Below are positions 1 through 9,013 of a DNA stretch of 64,000 nt, piece after piece (position 1 is the first letter of the stretch; each line of letters begins with the position of its first letter). Made by a program: the position numbers and the translations under genes. Origin of the DNA: Syntrophus aciditrophicus SB. GTDB lineage: Bacteria; Desulfobacterota; Syntrophia; Syntrophales; Syntrophaceae. The DNA lies in assembly GCF_000013405.1 (NCBI RefSeq), contig NC_007759.1, positions 434,001 to 498,000 of the forward strand, given 5' to 3'. The notes beneath the pieces were generated by a model. The model did not search any database, was not told the DNA's origin, and saw nothing but the letters and a program-made list of their open reading frames with translations.

Positions 1-2
1 AT

Positions 3-1073
3 TTGGAAAGCATCTTTTCTAGAGAATATGTGGGAAGAAAAGGTTTGATTGCAAAGTTTACGGGAGGATCGACGGGGACTCCGTTGGAAATCTGGGGGAA
101 TCATGACGATTATCGCGAAAATAATGTAATCATAGCCAGGCAGAGACGATGGGTAAACTGGGTGGGAGGAATGAAAACGATGACTTTGTTTGGCGGATCT
201 GTCGATCTACCAAGCAGTCTTCGGCGCATTACGAAAAGGGTTCTCATCAACGATACCATATTGAACATAATGGACCGGTCGAATACCGATTTTTCGTCAA
301 TTGTAGCCGTTATTCGAAAGAAGACCCCTCACGCTTTAATAGCATATTTCAGCATACTCAAAGAATTGTCTCAGGTTTGTGAATGTGAAAAGCGGCCATT
401 ATCGGGTATCAACGTTGCCATTGCCTGTGCGGAACCGATAGAGGAACGTGCACGACGACATGCTGAACAATGGCTTAATGCACCGATCTACTTTCAGTAT
501 GGCACCAGAGAAACCGGAACCTTCGCACAGGAATGCAGAGCGCAGAATGGTTATCATTATGCACAGGATATAATCTTTTGCGAGGTTCTTGACGATGACG
601 ACAATCCTTGTGAGTTCGGTAATCTGGTGATTACGTGGTTCGCAAACAAGGTCGTGCCACTCGTTCGTTACAAAATCGGTGATTCCGCTTCCATCGTGAC
701 TGAAGCCTGTGCATGTGGGTTGCCCTACCACAGGATCGATAGAATAGAAGGGCGCATGGCTTCCATGATCATAACGCCTGACAATCGCAGGATCACATCT
801 CTTATATTCCCACACTTGTTGAAAGATTATGACTGGATCATTGAATATCAGGCTGAACAAACTGCGAAAGACCACATTGTCATAAGAATAAGAACCAATA
901 GGAAAAGCAGTATTTCGGATGCGTTAGAAGACATCAAAAAGAAATTCAATGAACTGCTTGGTAGAGACATATGTTTGGAATTCAAGATAAATGAAGATTT
1001 CCTCAAAGTTCCCACTGGAAAGCACCTATACTTTGTATCCCATCTGAATTCGATTCCGGGATGCACAGAGTAA
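3..1073 (+). CDS. CapK/phenylacetate-CoA ligase-like adenylate-forming protein (5' partial)
   Basis: The frame is open to the left edge, so the true start lies outside the window and only the last ~356 codons are seen. The motif FTGGSTGTPL near the beginning is the phosphate-binding loop of the ANL adenylate-forming superfamily in the form used by phenylacetate-CoA ligase and CapK capsule proteins. Further on, YGTRETGTFAQEC resembles the A5-type motif and YKIGDSA the region before the C-terminal subdomain. In polysaccharide loci such proteins are thought to activate or attach acyl or amino acid groups. The following genes are glycosyltransferases, so a role in exopolysaccharide decoration is the best guess; the substrate cannot be told. 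Confidence 0.75.
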   Translation: MESIFSREYVGRKGLIAKFTGGSTGTPLEIWGNHDDYRENNVIIARQRRWVNWVGGMKTMTLFGGSVDLPSSLRRITKRVLINDTILNIMDRSNTDFSSIVAVIRKKTPHALIAYFSILKELSQVCECEKRPLSGINVAIACAEPIEERARRHAEQWLNAPIYFQYGTRETGTFAQECRAQNGYHYAQDIIFCEVLDDDDNPCEFGNLVITWFANKVVPLVRYKIGDSASIVTEACACGLPYHRIDRIEGRMASMIITPDNRRITSLIFPHLLKDYDWIIEYQAEQTAKDHIVIRIRTNRKSSISDALEDIKKKFNELLGRDICLEFKINEDFLKVPTGKHLYFVSHLNSIPGCTE

Positions 1074-1123
1074 TGACTGCCGTCCCTGAAAATCAAAAAA
1101 TCAAGATCTGACCCTGAAATTTC

Positions 1124-2296
1124 ATGTCCTCCTTCATGAAAATCCTTTTCGTTCATAACGACTATGCCAAGCCAAGCGGTGAAGAGCATGCGGTTCAGAA
1201 CATTGCCGGCCTTCTGACGTCTCACGGTCATCAGATTTCCTGGCTGAGAACCAGCTCCGACGTCATTGGGGATTCTGCATCTCAAAAGATAAAGGCTTTC
1301 TTTTCGGGAATTTACAGCACAGATTCCCGAAGGCGAATGGAAAGTCTTCTGGACCAGGGGAAATATGATCTCGTTCAGGTACAGAACCTCTATCCGTTTC
1401 TTTCACCTTCTGTCCTTGCACCTTGCCGGACCCGTGGGATTCCCATAGTCATGCGCTGTCCAAATTATCGGTTGTTCTGTCCCAATGGATTGCACTTATC
1501 GCACGGCCAGGTGTGCGAGCGCTGCGTGGGCGGCCGGGAATGGCAATGCATTCTTCGAAACTGCCTTGACGGCCGATTGAAAAGTGCCGGTTACGCGGTT
1601 CGGAATGCGTTTGCAAGAATGACCAGGATGATTCTCGACAATGTCACGATATTCGTTGTCCTTTCGGAGTTTCAGAAACGGCGCTTCATGGATGCGGGTA
1701 TTCCGGCTGAACGAATTGAAATCCTGCCGAATATTGCGCCGAAAATGGATGGGAATGTCGACGAAAATGATGAGAGTGACGCCATTTCTTTTGTTGGAAG
1801 AGTGAGCCCCGAGAAAGGCATTCTGGAGTTTCTCGATGCCGCCCGCAAGCTTCCCCGGAATCGGTTCGTTGTTGCCGGCAGTACGGATGCCATGCCGGAA
1901 GTCACAAGACTGGCTCCCGCCAATGTTGAATTTACTGGGTTTTTGCGGGGGAAGGATCTGGATGACATATTCTACAGGAGCAGGCTGCTTGTTTTCCCCA
2001 GTCTCTGGTTTGAAGGGTTCCCGAATGTGGTGGCCCAGGCGATGGCCTGCGGCAAACCCGTGGTCGCCATGAAAATCGGGGCTCTGGCGGAGATCGTGGA
2101 AGATGGGAAGACAGGTCTGCTGTGTGATCTGGAAGACAGGGATGAACTGGCTCAGAAGATCGATTTTCTGTGGAACAGGCCGGATCTTTGCCGGGAAATG
2201 GGAAAGGCCGGTCGAGAGAAAGCCCTGGCTGAGTATTCCGAAGAAAAGTTCTATTCCCGCCTGATGAAAATTTACGAGAAAGCCCTGAAGCGCTGA
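1124..2296 (+). CDS. Glycosyltransferase family 4
   Basis: Predicted GT-B glycosyltransferase of 390 residues. The N-terminal Rossmann domain starts MKILFVHNDYAKPSGEEHA, and the C-terminal domain has the donor-site pattern SLWFEGFPNVVAQAMACGKP, in which the E-x7-E arrangement of GT4 enzymes is recognisable. It probably adds a sugar from a nucleotide-sugar donor to a lipid-linked exopolysaccharide intermediate at the cytoplasmic face. Start choice is uncertain: ATG 1124 and ATG 1136 are in frame and neither has a strong Shine-Dalgarno sequence. The stop overlaps the start of the next gene by one base (TGATG), which implies translational coupling. Confidence 0.85.
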   Translation: MSSFMKILFVHNDYAKPSGEEHAVQNIAGLLTSHGHQISWLRTSSDVIGDSASQKIKAFFSGIYSTDSRRRMESLLDQGKYDLVQVQNLYPFLSPSVLAPCRTRGIPIVMRCPNYRLFCPNGLHLSHGQVCERCVGGREWQCILRNCLDGRLKSAGYAVRNAFARMTRMILDNVTIFVVLSEFQKRRFMDAGIPAERIEILPNIAPKMDGNVDENDESDAISFVGRVSPEKGILEFLDAARKLPRNRFVVAGSTDAMPEVTRLAPANVEFTGFLRGKDLDDIFYRSRLLVFPSLWFEGFPNVVAQAMACGKPVVAMKIGALAEIVEDGKTGLLCDLEDRDELAQKIDFLWNRPDLCREMGKAGREKALAEYSEEKFYSRLMKIYEKALKR

Positions 2297-3081
2297 TGGC
2301 ACAAACCGGCACCCAGAGCTTGTTCGGCTATCGCATCAGCAACCGCGGCCTGAGTGGGGATATCGAGTTTGCCTCTCAAGCCCTTCTGGGAAGATCGCGG
2401 CCTTTCGTCGTAGCCTGTGCAAATCCTCATTCGCTGGTTGTGGCTTCGCGGGATTCGGAATTCCGGGATGCGCTGCAGGATGCGGATCTGTTGCTGCCCG
2501 ATGGTTCCGGCATGATTCTGGCCGCGAGCATTCTGAAATTGCCCCTGCGGCAGAAAGTGGCGGGTTTCGATTTTTTTTACAATTTCTGCAACGCCGCCGC
2601 CGGCCAGAGCGGGCAAATCCGATTTTTTTTCCTCGGGGCATCGCCGTTTGTCCTGGAGCGTATCGTCTCCAGACTGAATACTGAGTTTCCTTCCATTTTC
2701 GTTTCCGGCACCTATTCACCTCCTTTCAAAGACTTGTTTACGGCACAGGACAATGCAGCCATGATCGAGGCCATCAACCGATCCGAAGCGGATGTCCTGT
2801 GGGTGGGCATGACCGCGCCCAAGCAGGAAAAGTGGATCCGGCAGAATAGAGACCGTTTGAATGTGCGGCTTGCCTGTGCTGTCGGGGCGGTTTTTGACTT
2901 TTATGCAGGCACGAAAAAGAGGTCGTCTCCTTTCTGGCTGAAACTCGGTCTTGAATGGCTGCCCCGCTTGCTGAAAGAACCGGTAAGGCTCTGGGAAAGG
3001 AATTTTAAATCGACTCCTGTCTTTCTCTCCTGGGTCGCAAGAGAAAAAATCCGCCAGATCGGGCGGAAAAACCCGGATTGA
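2296..3081 (+). CDS. WecG/TagA/CpsF family glycosyltransferase
   Basis: The 261-residue protein carries the WecG/TagA hallmarks: LLPDGSGMILAA near residue 73, which supplies the catalytic Asp, and VGMTAPKQEKWI near 175, followed by the C-terminal GAVFDFYAGTKKRSP-like block and the basic EWLPRLLKEPVRLWER segment that associates with the membrane in this family. Members transfer ManNAc or ManNAcA to GlcNAc-PP-undecaprenol. The same locus holds a WecA-like enzyme at 4715 that would make the acceptor, so the two probably perform consecutive steps of repeat-unit assembly. It overlaps the upstream GT4 gene by one base. Confidence 0.88.
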   Translation: MAQTGTQSLFGYRISNRGLSGDIEFASQALLGRSRPFVVACANPHSLVVASRDSEFRDALQDADLLLPDGSGMILAASILKLPLRQKVAGFDFFYNFCNAAAGQSGQIRFFFLGASPFVLERIVSRLNTEFPSIFVSGTYSPPFKDLFTAQDNAAMIEAINRSEADVLWVGMTAPKQEKWIRQNRDRLNVRLACAVGAVFDFYAGTKKRSSPFWLKLGLEWLPRLLKEPVRLWERNFKSTPVFLSWVAREKIRQIGRKNPD

Positions 3082-3106
3082 AAGCTTCAATCCGAGAAAG
3101 CATCTC

Positions 3107-4690
3107 ATGCCAATGAATGAAATTCTGACTTTCCTGAAAAGCGTCAAGCCGGCAAGCTGGCTGAAAGGAATTCTCTATAGCCTTCTCATCGTCCTGATCT
3201 ACCGGTCCAGTCTCCAGTGGCTGATCCTTCGCGACTGGCCGAGGGAAGACTATTCTTACGCCTGCCTCATCCCCCTGGTTGTCCTCTATCTGCTTTGGGA
3301 AAAGAGAAGCGAGCTGATATCAACGCCTTCAACGCCATCCTGGATGGGGCTGTTCCCTCTGGGCGTGGGATTGGTCCTGTTCTGGCTGGGCGAACTGGGG
3401 GGCGAGTTTTTTGCCCAGTATATTTCCCTGTGGCTTGTGATCGTCGGCGTGTGCTGGATGCATCTGGGCTGGCGGAAGCTGAAGACCGTCGGTTTTGCCT
3501 TCATCATGATGCTGGCCATGTTTCCGTTCCCCTATTTCATCAACGCGAAGATCTCCCTGACCCTGAAGCTCCTTTCCTCCCAGCTTGGCGTCTGGATGCT
3601 GCAACTTTACGGGATGTCGGCCTATCGGGAAGGGAACGTCATCGATCTCGGCTTTACGCAGTTGCAGGTCGTCGATGCCTGCAGCGGCCTGCGCTATCTT
3701 TTCCCGCTGATGATCCTGAGCCTCATCGTGGCTTACTGGTTCAAGGGCCGTTTCTGGAAAAAGGCGGTTCTTTTCCTCTCGTCCATTCCCATCGCCATTG
3801 TTGTGAACAGCTTCCGGATTGCCCTGACGGGGGTGCTGTACAGTTTCTGGGGGCCTGCCGTGGCGGAGGGATTCTTTCATGGATTTTCGGGCTGGCTGAT
3901 TTTTCTGTTCACCACGGCAATCCTGCTGGCAGAAATGTGGGTGTTGAAGAAGATCGGGAAAGGGATGGAGAAGGACGAGGAATCCATACGATCAGAGGTT
4001 GGCCAGGCGGCGGATAATGCGGCAGGGGCCTCGGTTGGCTGGAGCCGCTCTTTCCTTCAGCCCCAGTTTATCGCCGTGGGAGTGGTTCTGGGGTTGACGC
4101 TGGGCTTGTCGCAGGGCGTGGAATTCCGGGAAAAGATACCCATCAAGCAGTCTCTCGATCAATTTCCTCTTCAGGTGGGCGAATGGAGCGGCACCCGGGA
4201 AACCATGGAACAGCAGTTTATCGATGAACTGGATTTCAGTGACTATGTCATGGTTACCTACCGGGATCGACAGAACCAGACGGTTCACTTTTACACCGCC
4301 TATTATGAAAATCAGCAGAAGGGGGAATCCATCCATTCACCCGAAAGCTGTCTGCCCGGGAGCGGATGGAAATTCAGCCGGGCGGAGGAGATCGCCCTGG
4401 CGGCTGGAAACGGCGCTTCCCTGCGGGTCAATCGAGTTGTCATGGAAAAGGAAGGAGAACGGCAGTTGGCCTATTACTGGTTCGCCCAGCGGGGCCGCGT
4501 GCTGACCAAGCTCTATCAGTTGAAGCTTTATAACTTCTGGGATGCCCTGACACGGCAGCGGACCGATGGCGCGCTGATCCGGGTGATCACACCCATTGCG
4601 GGCTCGGAAAAGCCGGAAGACGCGGACACGCGGCTTCGAGGTTTCCTGAATGAGGCCATTCCTCTGCTTCCCGAATTCATCCCCAATTGA
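3107..4690 (+). CDS. Exosortase fused to EpsI domain (XrtD-like)
   Basis: The 527-residue polytopic membrane protein has an exosortase core with the three catalytic positions visible: Cys192 in VVDACSGLRYLFP, Arg237 in NSFRIALTGVL and His258 in GFFHGFSGW. After a cytoplasmic linker near 280-310 comes one more membrane segment and an EpsI-type domain (~330-527, DELDFSDYVMVTYRD, HSPESCLPGSGW). Exosortases are transpeptidase-like enzymes that process PEP-CTERM-type tails at the cytoplasmic membrane, and fused EpsI domains are typical of the XrtD class, which acts on VPLPA-CTERM tails. No substrate with such a tail is visible in this window. ATG 3107 and ATG 3113 are both possible starts. Confidence 0.85.
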   Translation: MPMNEILTFLKSVKPASWLKGILYSLLIVLIYRSSLQWLILRDWPREDYSYACLIPLVVLYLLWEKRSELISTPSTPSWMGLFPLGVGLVLFWLGELGGEFFAQYISLWLVIVGVCWMHLGWRKLKTVGFAFIMMLAMFPFPYFINAKISLTLKLLSSQLGVWMLQLYGMSAYREGNVIDLGFTQLQVVDACSGLRYLFPLMILSLIVAYWFKGRFWKKAVLFLSSIPIAIVVNSFRIALTGVLYSFWGPAVAEGFFHGFSGWLIFLFTTAILLAEMWVLKKIGKGMEKDEESIRSEVGQAADNAAGASVGWSRSFLQPQFIAVGVVLGLTLGLSQGVEFREKIPIKQSLDQFPLQVGEWSGTRETMEQQFIDELDFSDYVMVTYRDRQNQTVHFYTAYYENQQKGESIHSPESCLPGSGWKFSRAEEIALAAGNGASLRVNRVVMEKEGERQLAYYWFAQRGRVLTKLYQLKLYNFWDALTRQRTDGALIRVITPIAGSEKPEDADTRLRGFLNEAIPLLPEFIPN

Positions 4691-4714
4691 TCGATGTCCT
4701 TTTAACCCCACCTC

Positions 4715-6337
4715 ATGCCCATCCTTTTTGCCTTCATTCTGTCCCTGATCGTCACGATCGTGCTCATCCCGGTCCTGATTTCGGGGGCAAAGCGGACTTC
4801 CGCCTACGACCTGCCCGGCGAGCGGAAGGTCCATACGCATCCCGTGCCCCGCATCGGGGGGGTGGCCATGGCCGTGGGCGCGTTTGTCCCCATCCTCCTG
4901 TATGGCAATCAGGAAGCGGCTGCCTGGCCTTTTCTGGCCGGAGCGGCCGTACTTGTGGCTTTCGGGCTGATCGACGACCTGATCGGAATGCACTGGAAAA
5001 TCAAGTTCGCCGGGCAGATTATCGCCGCCCTGGTTGTGGTTCTCTATGGGGGGCTCCGGATCACCCACCTGGGATCCCTCCAGCCGGATTCCCTGGTCCT
5101 GACGGAATGGATCGGCGCTTTTCTGGCCGTGTTCGCCATCGTGGGGGTGACCAACGCGATCAACCTGGCCGACGGGCTCGATGGCCTGGCGGGCGGGCTC
5201 ACTCTCCTGATGCTGCTGTGCATCGGCTTTCTCGCCTGGAAGGGTCAGGATCTGTTTATCGTTCTGGCCTGCGCGGCGCTCTCCGGGGCCATCTTCGGGT
5301 TCCTGCGGTACAATACCTATCCGGCCACCATTTTCATGGGGGACACGGGCAGCCAGCTCCTTGGATTCTCGGCAGTCTGCCTGTCTCTTGCCCTGACCCA
5401 GGGGAATAAGGCCCTGAGCCCCATCCTGCCGCTCCTCATTATCGGCGGTCCCATCCTGGATACCGTGACCGTCATGGTCTCGCGCATTGCGGAGGGGCGG
5501 TCTCCCTTCTCGGCGGACAAGGGGCACTTCCACCATCGGCTCATGGGGCTGGGCTTCTATCACACCGAGGCGGTTTTTGTCCTTTATGTCGTTCAGTCCC
5601 TGCTGGTGCTGGCAGCCTACCGGTTCCGGTTTTATTCGGAATGGCTTCTTCTCGGGGGCTACCTGGCCTTTTCCGCTCTTTTCCTGATCGTCCTGCACCG
5701 GGCTGAAGCCTCGGGCTGGAACGTCCGACAGTTTACCGGCATCGACCGGGTCAAGAGGCGCCTGCGGCAGCTGCGGGAAGGGGGGATTTTTATTCGGCTC
5801 GTCTTCGAGCCCCTGAGGATTACAATCATTTGCCTGCTGGTTCTGCTGGCTTTCCTCTCCCGGGAAATCCCCGGCTATTTCGCCCTCTTCACGGCGGCTG
5901 GGGCTGCGGTGCTCACGGGAAGCTGGTTCTTTTTCCGAAAACAGACCCCATGGATCCTGACCACGCTGCTGTACCTCTCTATCCCCTTTCTGCTCTACTT
6001 TGCCGAAACCAGTCCGGTTCCCTGGATGCAGGGGACCCTGCACTATCTTTATGAACTTTCCTTTCTGCTCGTGGCCGCTCTGGGCTTCCTGACACTGCGT
6101 CTGACCCGTCGCCGCCAGGGCTTCAGGACGAACACCATGGATTATCTGCTCCTCTTCATTACGCTGGTGCTGGTCTTTCTGCCGGAGCTGCGGAAGGCGT
6201 TCGGGCTGTTGGGGGTAAAAACGATCCTGCTGTTCTTTACCCTGGAAATTATTCTGGGCGAAATCCGGAGGCAATTTGGCAAGCTGACCCTGCTGACCGT
6301 TTTCGTCCTGAGCGTTGTCGCACTTCGAGGAATTTAA
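4715..6337 (+). CDS. WecA/MraY-like undecaprenyl-phosphate sugar-1-phosphate transferase
   Basis: The N-terminal ~330 residues form a polytopic GT4/MraY-superfamily domain. Diagnostic motifs are NLADGLDGLAGG (~residue 150), FMGDTGSQLLGF (~208) and the cytoplasmic DKGHFHHRLM (~268), which is the His-rich loop of WecA-type enzymes. It would transfer a HexNAc-1-phosphate from a UDP-sugar to undecaprenyl phosphate, starting the repeat unit. The remaining ~200 residues add roughly six hydrophobic segments, making the protein much longer than WecA (~360 residues); the function of this C-terminal membrane extension is unknown. The downstream lipoprotein starts 20 bases after the stop. Confidence 0.88.
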   Translation: MPILFAFILSLIVTIVLIPVLISGAKRTSAYDLPGERKVHTHPVPRIGGVAMAVGAFVPILLYGNQEAAAWPFLAGAAVLVAFGLIDDLIGMHWKIKFAGQIIAALVVVLYGGLRITHLGSLQPDSLVLTEWIGAFLAVFAIVGVTNAINLADGLDGLAGGLTLLMLLCIGFLAWKGQDLFIVLACAALSGAIFGFLRYNTYPATIFMGDTGSQLLGFSAVCLSLALTQGNKALSPILPLLIIGGPILDTVTVMVSRIAEGRSPFSADKGHFHHRLMGLGFYHTEAVFVLYVVQSLLVLAAYRFRFYSEWLLLGGYLAFSALFLIVLHRAEASGWNVRQFTGIDRVKRRLRQLREGGIFIRLVFEPLRITIICLLVLLAFLSREIPGYFALFTAAGAAVLTGSWFFFRKQTPWILTTLLYLSIPFLLYFAETSPVPWMQGTLHYLYELSFLLVAALGFLTLRLTRRRQGFRTNTMDYLLLFITLVLVFLPELRKAFGLLGVKTILLFFTLEIILGEIRRQFGKLTLLTVFVLSVVALRGI

Positions 6338-6356
6338 CCGGGAGGTAGAAAAAGAC

Positions 6357-8264
6357 ATGAGAAAACTGTTTTCCCTGGGAATGGCTTTCCTGATCCTGGC
6401 CAGTCTGGCTGTTGCCTGCAGCGGACCGGAGGAGAAAAAAATGAAGTTCTTCAACAAGGGAAAGTCGCTCTACGAAAAAGGCGAGTTCGTCAAGGCGGGG
6501 CTGGAATTCCGCAACGCCATCCAGATCGATCCCAAATATGCCGACGCCCATTACATGCTGGGGATGGTGGAACTGCGGAAAGGCAATCTGAAGAACGCCT
6601 ACGGGTCTTTCTCCAAGGCGGTGGAGCTGAACCCGAACCTGACGGACGCCCACATCCAGCTTGGAAATCTGTATCTGGCAGCCCGCCAGCCGGACAAGGC
6701 GCTGAAAAAGGCGGAAACGGTCCTGCAGTTGTCGCCCGGCAACGAGGATGCCCTGCTTCTCAAGGCGGCGGCCCTGATTGCCTTGAAGGACAGCGCCGAT
6801 GCGCTGGCGATTCTGCGGGACATGCGTCAGCGGGGCGTGAAACGTCCGGAACTCTTTCTTCTGCTGGCTTCCTCTCATCTTCAGAACAACAGCATCAAAG
6901 AAGCCCAGGATGCCCTGAATACAGGGATTGCGGACAATCCCAAGGCTGTCATCCTCTATCTGACCCTGGCGGACCTGTACACGCGGGATAAGAAGATCGA
7001 CGAGGCGGCGGCGACCCTCCAGAAGGTTATCGCCCTGGAGCCGAAAAACAGCCGCTACCGGCTGACCCTGGCGGGCCTTTACTGGCATGTCGGCCAAAAC
7101 GACAAGGCGGTGGCGACTCTCCAGGAGGTTGTGGCAGCCGAACCCGCCAATGAAGAAGGGCGTCTGCAGGTCGGGGGATTCTACATCGCCCGCGGCCGCT
7201 TTGCCGACGCGGAGCGTGAACTGAAAGCGGGCATCCAGGCGATCCCCAAAAGCTTCAAACTGCGTTTTGCCCTGAGCGATCTTTACCTCAACACCGGAAT
7301 GCCGGACCGGGCCATATCCCTTCTGAACGAGTGCCTCGCCCTGGAGAAAGATGCCGGCAACCCGCAGATTCTGCAGACGAAAAACGCCCTGGCCCGGATT
7401 CATCTGGCCCGGCAGGAAGTAAAGGAGGCGTCCCGGTATGTGGATGAAGTGATCAAGGAAAACAGCAAGGACGTGGACGCCCATTTCACGAAAGGCAACA
7501 TTGCCCTGCTCAAGCGGGATGGGGCCGGCGCCGTTGCCGAGTTCCGCACCGTAACCAGTGAGAGGCCCCAGCTCATCCCCGGGCATATCCGCCTGGCGGA
7601 GGCCCACATGCTGAATAAGGAATACAACCTCGCTTCGGATACCCTGGAGAAGGCCCTGAAGGCGAATCCCCGGTCGGCGCCGCTCCTCTCGGCTCCTCTG
7701 GTGCAGGTTTACATGAAGCAGAAGAAATATGAATCCGCCCTGGCCCTGCTGGAAGAACGGATTCAGCAGAATCCGGGCGACGCCTTCGCGCTCAACCTGA
7801 GAGGGCAGGTCTACAACGCGCAGGGCGACGAGCTCAAGGCGGCGGAGTCCTATCGGCAGGCAATGGCGGTGTACGAGAAAGTCCTGCAGAAGCAGCCGGA
7901 GAATTGGGTTGCAGCCAACGATCTGGCATTTCTGCTCAGCGAATACGGCAGCAAACCCGGCGATCTGGACCGGGCGCTGGCCCTGGCCCGGAAGGCCTAC
8001 GGGCGGAACGCGGAAAATCCCGCGGTGCTCGATACCCTCGGCTGGATTTATTACAAAAAGGGCGACTACCGCCAGGCCGAAGCACTGATCGTCAAGGCCA
8101 TCAACAAGGCGCCTGAAAGTGTCATGCTCAATTATCACCTGGGGATGATCCAGCTCAAAACGGGTCAGGCCGAGCAGGGAAAGCAGAGGCTGAACTTTGC
8201 GGTACGCAGCGGCGATGGGTTTGCCGGCCGGCCGGATGCCCTCAAGGCATTGGGAATGCAGTGA
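6357..8264 (+). CDS. PrsT-like TPR-repeat lipoprotein of the exosortase/EPS system
   Basis: Start chosen at ATG 6357 because GGGAGGT (6340-6346) lies at good spacing and the product then opens with a lipoprotein signal (MRKLFSLGMAF...LAVACSG; lipidated Cys at ~20). The rest of the 635 residues is a run of tetratricopeptide repeats, from EKGEFVKAGLEFRNAIQIDP to KGDYRQAEALIVKAINKAP. Long TPR lipoproteins of this type (PrsT) recur in exosortase-associated polysaccharide loci, where they are thought to organise the envelope assembly or export complex. It sits between the WecA-like and Wza-like genes. The last codons lead into the export-protein leader region. Confidence 0.82.
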   Translation: MRKLFSLGMAFLILASLAVACSGPEEKKMKFFNKGKSLYEKGEFVKAGLEFRNAIQIDPKYADAHYMLGMVELRKGNLKNAYGSFSKAVELNPNLTDAHIQLGNLYLAARQPDKALKKAETVLQLSPGNEDALLLKAAALIALKDSADALAILRDMRQRGVKRPELFLLLASSHLQNNSIKEAQDALNTGIADNPKAVILYLTLADLYTRDKKIDEAAATLQKVIALEPKNSRYRLTLAGLYWHVGQNDKAVATLQEVVAAEPANEEGRLQVGGFYIARGRFADAERELKAGIQAIPKSFKLRFALSDLYLNTGMPDRAISLLNECLALEKDAGNPQILQTKNALARIHLARQEVKEASRYVDEVIKENSKDVDAHFTKGNIALLKRDGAGAVAEFRTVTSERPQLIPGHIRLAEAHMLNKEYNLASDTLEKALKANPRSAPLLSAPLVQVYMKQKKYESALALLEERIQQNPGDAFALNLRGQVYNAQGDELKAAESYRQAMAVYEKVLQKQPENWVAANDLAFLLSEYGSKPGDLDRALALARKAYGRNAENPAVLDTLGWIYYKKGDYRQAEALIVKAINKAPESVMLNYHLGMIQLKTGQAEQGKQRLNFAVRSGDGFAGRPDALKALGMQ

Positions 8265-8350
8265 TAAATATCAAACAATTTCTTGATATATTGGACATAT
8301 CGGAAGAAATGAGCTATAAATTCCAAATGTATATTGAAGGGGGACATCAC

Positions 8351-8977
8351 ATGAAGCACAGATACTTACCGCTTTTCTTGACTGTTCTGTTGATCTGCAT
8401 TTTTGCATTGGCGGCTGGGCCGCTTTGGGCAGCCGGGCCGAAGGAAGCTCCTGCGGCAGCCGGAAAGGCCAAACCTGAGTCTCTGGGGCCGACTGGGGAT
8501 TATGTCATCGGGCCGGGGGATGTTCTGGACATCGCGGTCTGGAAGGACGAAGCCCTGACGAAATCCGTCGTGGTCCGTCCCGACGGGAAAATCTCCTTTC
8601 CGCTGGTCGGTGAAATAGCGGCAGGGGGAATGACCACCGCCGAATTGAAGAAAGAGCTGGAGACACGGCTTGCCCGTTACGTTCCCGATGTGGATCTTTT
8701 CGTCAACGTTGCCCAGATCAACAGCATGATCGTATACGTCATCGGCAAGGTCAACAGCCCCGGGCGCCTGGTCTTGAATGCCCCCATCAATGTCCTGCAG
8801 GTTCTGGCCACCGCCGGCGGAATGAATACCTATGCCAAGCGGAACAGCATCCGAATTTTCCGGCAGGAAGGGCTTAAAACCCGCATTTTTTACTTTAATT
8901 ATGATGATGTGTCCGAAGGCAAAAACGTGGAGAAGAATATCCTGCTTCAGCGGGGCGATGTGATTGTCATTCCTTAG
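8351..8977 (+). CDS. Wza-like polysaccharide export protein
   Basis: Start taken at ATG 8351, which follows AAGGGGGA and gives a standard signal peptide (MKHRYLPLFLTVLLICIFALAA...). The mature part has the Poly_export domain (DYVIGPGDVLDIAVWKDE ... VRPDGKISFPLVGEI, ~50-130) followed by an SLBB-type segment (VYVIGKVNSPGRLVLNAP) that binds the periplasmic stack. At 208 residues it is shorter than E. coli Wza and lacks the amphipathic C-terminal helix, as is common in exosortase-linked loci. It would form the periplasmic or outer-membrane conduit for the polymer, working with the Wzz-like protein encoded 36 bases downstream. Confidence 0.88.
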   Translation: MKHRYLPLFLTVLLICIFALAAGPLWAAGPKEAPAAAGKAKPESLGPTGDYVIGPGDVLDIAVWKDEALTKSVVVRPDGKISFPLVGEIAAGGMTTAELKKELETRLARYVPDVDLFVNVAQINSMIVYVIGKVNSPGRLVLNAPINVLQVLATAGGMNTYAKRNSIRIFRQEGLKTRIFYFNYDDVSEGKNVEKNILLQRGDVIVIP

Positions 8978-9013
8978 CAACTTCAGCACGGGAAGGAATT
9001 GGAGAGGGAATAC

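Noticed and set aside
4337-6457. 706-codon open frame on the minus strand opposite the WecA-like gene
   Set aside because: It is a shadow frame in GC-rich coding sequence: Gln/Pro/Gly/Arg-rich without domains, opposite two well-supported genes.
6249-8138. 629-codon minus-strand frame
   Set aside because: Antisense to the TPR lipoprotein; its periodicity merely mirrors the TPR repeats.
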